A stretch of 64,000 nt of DNA from the NCBI GenBank assembly GCA_910589415.1, contig OU342639.1:22576268-22640267 (forward strand). Reading direction: 5' to 3'. The DNA comes from Malachius bipustulatus. Lineage: Eukaryota > Arthropoda > Insecta > Coleoptera > Melyridae. The notes below the pieces were generated by a model. That model was given only the letters and a program-made list of their open reading frames with translations. It was not told where the DNA came from and made no database searches. Position 1 is the stretch's first letter. Every line of letters begins with the position of its first letter. The translations under genes were made by a program, and so were the position numbers. Shown here one piece after another: positions 58,346 through 64,000 of the stretch.

Positions 58346-60760
58346 CTTCATTCGCGTCGCGAAATCAAGATTCACAGTTGGCAATTTCTCGTCGAACCAA
58401 TTTACTAGTAGATGGCGAAGCGCATATTCTGAAGGAATTTCCTTCACAAATTAGGGAAAATCCATTGAGAAAATAGTTAGGGAAGATCTCTCTTCGAAAC
58501 AAAATCCACATCGATAAATAATTAAACAGATTCGCCCAATCCATGAGCGCAGATCCCATTTTAAATCAGGCAAAACAATCAGCTAGGTATTAGGCGGCAC
58601 CACCAGTAAGTAGTAGGTACCTACTCGATCACGTTCGACGAATATTAGGAAAGAGGAATACTTCAACAAACACTTACAAATTCACGTATAGGAAATCGAG
58701 ATAGAGCTAGGAAGAAAATCAAACCCAGGAGGAATTAATAACCTGTGAATAAAACGGCCCATGATTAGAAATAATTCAAACATCCTATTTTTCGAAGAGT
58801 CCGAGTTTATTTAGCGCAGATGTGTAGGCAATAAATGTCCCTTTAAATTATACGACTTAGAAAGTGAGAGGAATTCCCTGACTATTATATTCCTCCATAA
58901 AGGAAGATCGTGTAGGAGAGCACCCCCAGATACAGATAGAACAGGTCTAGATAGAGCAAGGCAGCGTTGTCAGATGTAGCACCTGCTACTTCGCATATAT
59001 TAGCAGGAAATATCAGTTACATTACAATACCCGATTAGGAGTTATAATAGGTACTCGATTACCACACGTTGGGGGAGGGATTCATCTCGATGTCCAGATG
59101 AAGACCTCAGGTTGGCCGGTAAAAGAGCATGACTCTTTAAAGTGGAAATCGTAGCAAGCAACGAGGCAATAAATCACCCTCAGTTGTAGAGCTGTCAGGT
59201 GTAATACCTGCTCATCAAAAATAACAGGAAAAACAATAACCGAAATAAAACTCGGATTATCAATTGCTATTCAGCAAATAGGAATTCAAAGCAACCAAAA
59301 ACAAATCAATCTCGAGTATGTGAAAAGCCAATCAAAATCAAGCATAACCAAAACTCCTTTAGCACATCATACGAATGTCAACTCCATTTAAAATTTAAAA
59401 ACAAACTCCGCAGAAAATTGCTATAAAATGTTATTGCCAGTCTGGACTGAGTTATCTGCTTTCTAAACAGGTGTTAGCGGTAAAAACCTTGGACCACGGT
59501 GAAATCGATGGTTGGTCTCGATTATAAAACCCACCGGCTCCAATATAGGTATTCATAAAAATCCCAGCATTCAATTATTATTACCCAGGCAAGCCCACGG
59601 GAACCCTGAGGAATAATTATAGAATAGCGGCCTAGTTTGGTCAGTTGGTCATCACATTTAAAATAGCAAAACAAAACTGCGAATTGCAGAGAACGTCATA
59701 TTCGAAATGATAAGGTATATTGACTCATCGCCTTACGAGGCTAGGTAGAACAAAAATGTAGCCGCAGGGCAAATAGGTATTGACGGTCCAAAAGTGGCCA
59801 AATAAAGGTAGCTCAGTGAGGCAAAACGACAACATAACAAATAAACAAAATGAGTTAAAACAACTATCATGAGTATGACGTCAATTCAGGAAAACCCCGC
59901 TTTCACAACAGAAAAAGCAAATTGGAAAGACATTCGTATAATGTTTAAAGAGCGAGGTAGCAATCAAAACAAACATGGCAACACTGCTCCCGATATCCAA
60001 GCCAAGCTGGCAACTCGACAAACAGACAGACATTTCCGCCATATCCCGGATCGTCTGTAACCAAAGTGGTTGTACTCGTCAATTAATTCAAGCTGATGCT
60101 TGAAATGAAATCAGACAGACATTCCCGCAATATACCGGGTAGTCTGTAAACGAAACAAGCAAAATGAAATAATAAGAAAGCACAGGTGTGCAAAAGAGTG
60201 GAATCCGAAATGGATTGGAGTTTGAAAAATGCATGAAAGGGATTCATCATTCGCTTGCCATTGTTTTGTACTCTCTATGCAAAATCACAGCCCCTCTCGC
60301 CCTTCACCATTTTACGCTCTTGCAAACGAATTCTCTCGCTCATCATTCGCTTTTAGACATCTGACAGGAAGTCCACCGTTAACAACGAGTCTCAGTTAAT
60401 TTCCCCGCTTTTCCGAAAGAAATCCCAATCAACCGAGATACAATGAGTCATAGTAGGTTCTTTTGCGCATCCGTTTCGGCCATACTAATCCTGGCATACC
60501 TCAATCAAAGAGCAGGGGTGACTACGGTAAAAACTACGGTAAACACAACGAGGAAAACACAGCGGTCCTATTAGGGGAAACCCAGAGGTAAATAGACGAT
60601 TACAGTGGCTTTTCGCGAAAGACGAGGAGGCCCGGGTCTTCTCCGTTACACAAGAGATTTAAGGTGGAAAACACACTAAAGTGTCAGTTCTGCTTGAACG
60701 TGAATCGCGAAAAGTGTTCTAGTAGTATTGTTTCAACTTACTGTAGAAATTTAAAAAAAA

Positions 60761-60890
60761 TGGCTTGTTTAACAGAAAAAGAAAGAATTGAAATTTTGAT
60801 GACCGTTGGATTGTGATGACAGATGAACACTAAACGGGATAGTTTCAAAATTTACTGAAACTTTGAACCGTTTTGATCTAAATTTTCATC
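60761..60890 (+). pseudogene. Possible Tc1/mariner-type transposase N-terminus
   Basis: It opens MACLTEKERIEILMTVGL, like the EKIEILMMIGYGDRTR start of insect Tc1-like transposases, then hits two stops. A shifted frame gives TLNGIVSKFTETLNRF. The match is short. Confidence 0.4.
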
Positions 60891-62689
60891 ACTTTAGCTA
60901 GATGAGTTTTTAATTTTATTATCATCACATTCATGTGCTAGAATAAACCCAAAATTTGTATGTAAAAAATGTATAAAAGAGTTTTGAGGTCCTAATTTAA
61001 ATTTCTCAATGAAAAATTTGATAAAAATAATAAATAAAAAAATAATTTTTATTAGGTATTATAGGTAGGTATGTAAGTATATGGCAAAAATAACTGTGCA
61101 ACGTTGGATAAACTAACCTTTCAACTATTTCTGGAACAGTATTTCAATCATATCACATTAAAATCAATAGCAAAACTGAAACCTCATACAGTGGGAACTT
61201 CGCAAAATCTATCATGAGTTATTACTTCGATTTTGATTTGTCCCAGAAGCAGGCTAACGGTAGCGTCATGTCAACGTCATATTCACATTATTGCAACATA
61301 AATCTGTATGAGTGACGAATGGCTAAAGTTGGTCAAATACTTTGTCAAAATTCTTTCGTGAATTTACAAATGTAACGTTACCCTGGAGATACACCTGTAT
61401 TTTTTCCTCAGAGGATGAGTGTCTAGGGATAGTGTACGCAATAGAGATGCTCGCACTCACCGATATTGCATTCTCCCTCTTCTTCTCCCCTTTTCGTCTA
61501 ACTTAGACCTTAGAGCACAGATACAAAGACTGACTTACATAAATAGAATACAGAGTTTCACAGTCACGACCACAGTGAAGGTCTATCGTTCCCGGTTCCT
61601 GTATATGGTCAACTTTGTAGGGATATTCGCTTACCGCCAGCAGCTGTCTAAAAGCTCTAAGAGAGAATCTACAAATAACCTATTAAATAAAGCATCCTCT
61701 AATGTGTATCGTAATTTCAATCCAACAAAAACACAATCTAAATGCCCCAGATTTCTGAAAGCTTACATATCAGACTACATACGAAGAAAAAACCCATCAA
61801 AAGTGATGCTCATCTTTTGGAATTGAACCATGAATGATGTAGCTGCACGTTTTTTTAATGAAATTACTCATTTATATGATTGTTAGTTTATTGCGTAATT
61901 CATGATCACCGTTTTAATGAGCTTTTTGAAATTATAGTAGTAATAAACCTTGACGTAACAACGCAATGGTTACGATTATGAAGTTTACGAATAATTTAAC
62001 TACGGTTTGTCTTGCGTAGGGTTCTTGTTTTATTTTCAGGAGCTTTAAATTTAGAACAACCACCTTCACCCTTTTCACAAAGATTGGATGCCTAAACGAA
62101 CAGTCATTGCTTCCGCTTCCAGCTTCGCACTGAAGTTATTGTGTAACAAATCACTGTGTTTAATGAAAATTAGTTTACAATGTGGTGTAGCTCCACCGCG
62201 AACCACTCAAGTAAATTATTAAACAGAATTTACTTATTGGATTTGATTGATTTTTCGTTGTATAATTAGTTCAAGCCTTTCTCGTAAGTTTGAAAATTAA
62301 ATCGTTACAAAGTTTTGAGCTGCTTGTTTTTGCCTTAAACCCACTGAGATTTTACTCGATCCAGCTGAACTATTCCGTTAAGATTACATTTTTATTTCTG
62401 AATTACAGGAAATCTGTCTAACAGAATTATGATTAGGTGTATCAATGCAGTGCGATTGGAACCTTAAAATCGTTCAATAATAATTTCCGTTTCGTTTCGG
62501 CATATTACCAGAAGGTGGGAAAATTTCCCTCATCCTCAATGGATAAATGTCACCGGATATTTGATCCCGATTTTTAAATTTCCCCATGAAAAACAAACGA
62601 AAATTAAAAACGAAAGAAATGCCTGTGGCGTCGTAGTTATTGGAAGAATCTGGGATTCGTTTGAACTTTTATTTTATCTTTCGTTACAG

Positions 62690-62792
62690 GAAGCTGAAAG
62701 CGCAATAGCAGCGATGAATGGACAATGGTTAGGGAGTAGGAGTATTCGCACCAATTGGGCAACTAGGAAACCACCGACTCAAAAGAGTGATA
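62690..62792 (+). CDS. Rox8: TIA-1/TIAR (Rox8) exon: end of RRM2 and linker
   Basis: 34 codons plus one base encode [20 protein letters not shown], then [14 protein letters not shown]. This is alpha2-beta4 of RRM2 followed by the family's conserved TNWATRKPP segment leading into the RRM2-RRM3 linker. The acceptor (ctttcgttacag) ends at 62689 and the donor (gtaagt) starts at 62793, so the next intron is phase 1. Joined to the two upstream exons it gives an uninterrupted 88-codon RRM2. RRM3 and the Q-rich C-terminus characteristic of the family are not found in the 1.2 kb left in the window. Confidence 0.95.
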
Positions 62793-64000
62793 GTAAGTAT
62801 TCCGTTACATAATTGTCATAAATTCTACTGCTAAGCTATTGTAATAGGTATACTTATTCCTATATTATATCGATGAACGAAATATAAGGGTTGCCTGTGT
62901 ATTGATAAGTAGTATAACACTAATAATTTTAAGTCATTTAAACTGCATCTCTTCACAGTGGCAGCGATAAGGCCCTGTTCTACGCAATTTTATATTGCTT
63001 GTAAAAAAATGTATATAGGAACGTTCGGAAATGTTTAAATTTTCTTCACTATAATAAGATAGGATGTACTTTTCTTTTCTATGTTTGAAAAGAATGCATC
63101 ATTGGAGTTCCTTCCGCTCTTAATATGCTTTTGAATTTGTAAATTATTTCTACAAACCATTGTCAGGTGAGAAAAAGCGCTGACTTCCTTTGAAAACTGG
63201 GATGGTAATTTGGCTGCGGTTATCAACATTTCCTAAAGTCACGATTGCAGTTCTGTTTGGAGACTAGTTGATTTTCATTCAATTTCCTTCCCAAAACCTG
63301 TTTCCAGAAGAAATTTAAATCTGAGTAAATATTTTATGCAATATTTTCTTTTTATTGATTGTCCTGAGTCAATTTTCGTCCCGATTTTCTTGCCCGAAAT
63401 TTTAGCGTATGAGGCTCCATTTAATAAATTTAGCTTCAATATAGGGAAATCCTTATCGATGCCACTGTCTCTTTATCTCATTGATTTCATTATTTTCTAT
63501 TGCCTGGAAGTAATGCTTTGAGAATACGGGCATATGAGTTCATATAGGCTCAAAATATTTCAAAAGAGCTTATACCCATACGTCCCTATCCTTTGGCTTA
63601 CCCATTGATCGACCGAAATAGCGAAGTAATTAAAAAAAAAAAAGAGTTTCCCATGTTGCATCGATATTGAAAAGCGCCGTTTTTGGGAAAATCGCCTTTA
63701 AAAATCCCTTGTACCGAATAACCACAAAATCGCACTTGGCCAGGGAAACAATAAGCTTATGTGAAATTTATTTTTATAGATATTGATTTCATGAGTTTAT
63801 CTTACAAAAAAGTTGGAAAAAAAACGACAATATTTTCATGGAATTTTTTTACAAAAAATGAATTGTACAAAATTTGAAAAAAAAGTCACTCCGAATTTTT
63901 TGAGTTTTTGAAGAAATTTTATAAGAACGTGTGGCATTAATAATTCGAGTACCCAGAAACATTCCTCGAGTTTTTTGCCTATTATAAGCGAATACACGGT
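62793..64000 (+). other. Start of the next Rox8 intron
   Basis: It begins with GTAAGT. No RRM3 exon or recognisable element was found in the remaining 1.2 kb. Confidence 0.7.

Larger units (their letters stand above)
40227..62689 (+). other. Rox8 intron, 22,463 bp, phase 0
   Basis: This intron has a GTAAGT donor and a CGTTACAG acceptor. It holds an old LINE split by a 5S-derived SINE, a non-LTR element with an intact ORF in sense orientation (43073-46159), a TA-flanked MITE, a hAT MITE and an A-rich tract. Confidence 0.9.
57973..62689. other. Unassigned intron, largely A-rich on plus strand
   Basis: 58,000-60,600 shows a strong A-over-T bias (e.g. 59281-59340 has 30 A and 10 T). It holds the 128-bp-spaced repeats at 58151 and 58279, a duplicated cagacagacatt...gtctgtaa motif at 60018 and 60107, and a transposase trace at 60761. 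61419-61826 has a 135-codon ORF with no recognised domain. Confidence 0.4.

Noticed and set aside
61419..61826. 135-codon plus-strand ORF
   Set aside because: It has no recognisable domain, and composition is like the surrounding intron.
1..64000. CRISPR array or prokaryotic operon
   Set aside because: No regularly spaced repeats with unique spacers and no prokaryotic gene organisation. Splice sites and retroelements show a eukaryote.

Overview
This is a 64 kb, AT-rich piece of a large insect-type genome. The order cannot be fixed from sequence alone. The evidence for an arthropod is one conserved host gene split by very long introns, plus dense transposon remains of typical arthropod families: Jockey- and R1-like non-LTR elements, DUF4817-type Tc1/mariner elements, hAT and Harbinger MITEs, and a 5S-derived SINE. 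No bacterial or viral genes, CRISPR arrays or convincing tRNA genes were seen.

The host gene lies on the plus strand and is a TIA-1/TIAR homologue (Drosophila Rox8), an RNA-binding protein. Three short exons (9033-9120, 40151-40226, 62690-62792) splice in frame to give almost exactly RRM2 and the start of the linker after it. They are separated by introns of 31,030 bp and 22,463 bp. RRM1 and RRM3 exons must lie outside the window.

1-9032 is upstream intron. It holds a broken DUF4817-type transposase cut by an R1-like retrotransposon (12-bp target duplication), a Harbinger-type MITE, a degenerate ~320-bp tandem duplication and a minisatellite. Intron 9121-40150 holds a ~340-bp repeat cluster, several MITEs, three long fold-back structures (20849-21307, 22726-23691, 29631-30648), decayed Jockey-like elements (26.3-28.5 kb and 35.9-39.0 kb), a DUF7869-like pseudogene and an internally deleted DUF4817 element. 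Intron 40227-62689 holds an old LINE split by a 5S-SINE, then a non-LTR element with an intact ~1,028-codon ORF, then a TA-flanked MITE full of AGTGTAA motifs, a hAT MITE with a perfect 8-bp duplication, and an A-rich tract of unknown origin. 62793-64000 is downstream intron.

The only host coding signal is the RRM2 of Rox8/TIAR. The rest is intron shaped by layered insertions. The most testable points are the nested insertion with its 12-bp duplication, the long fold-backs that would be transcribed in the Rox8 pre-mRNA, the intact retrotransposon, and the DUF7869-like relic.
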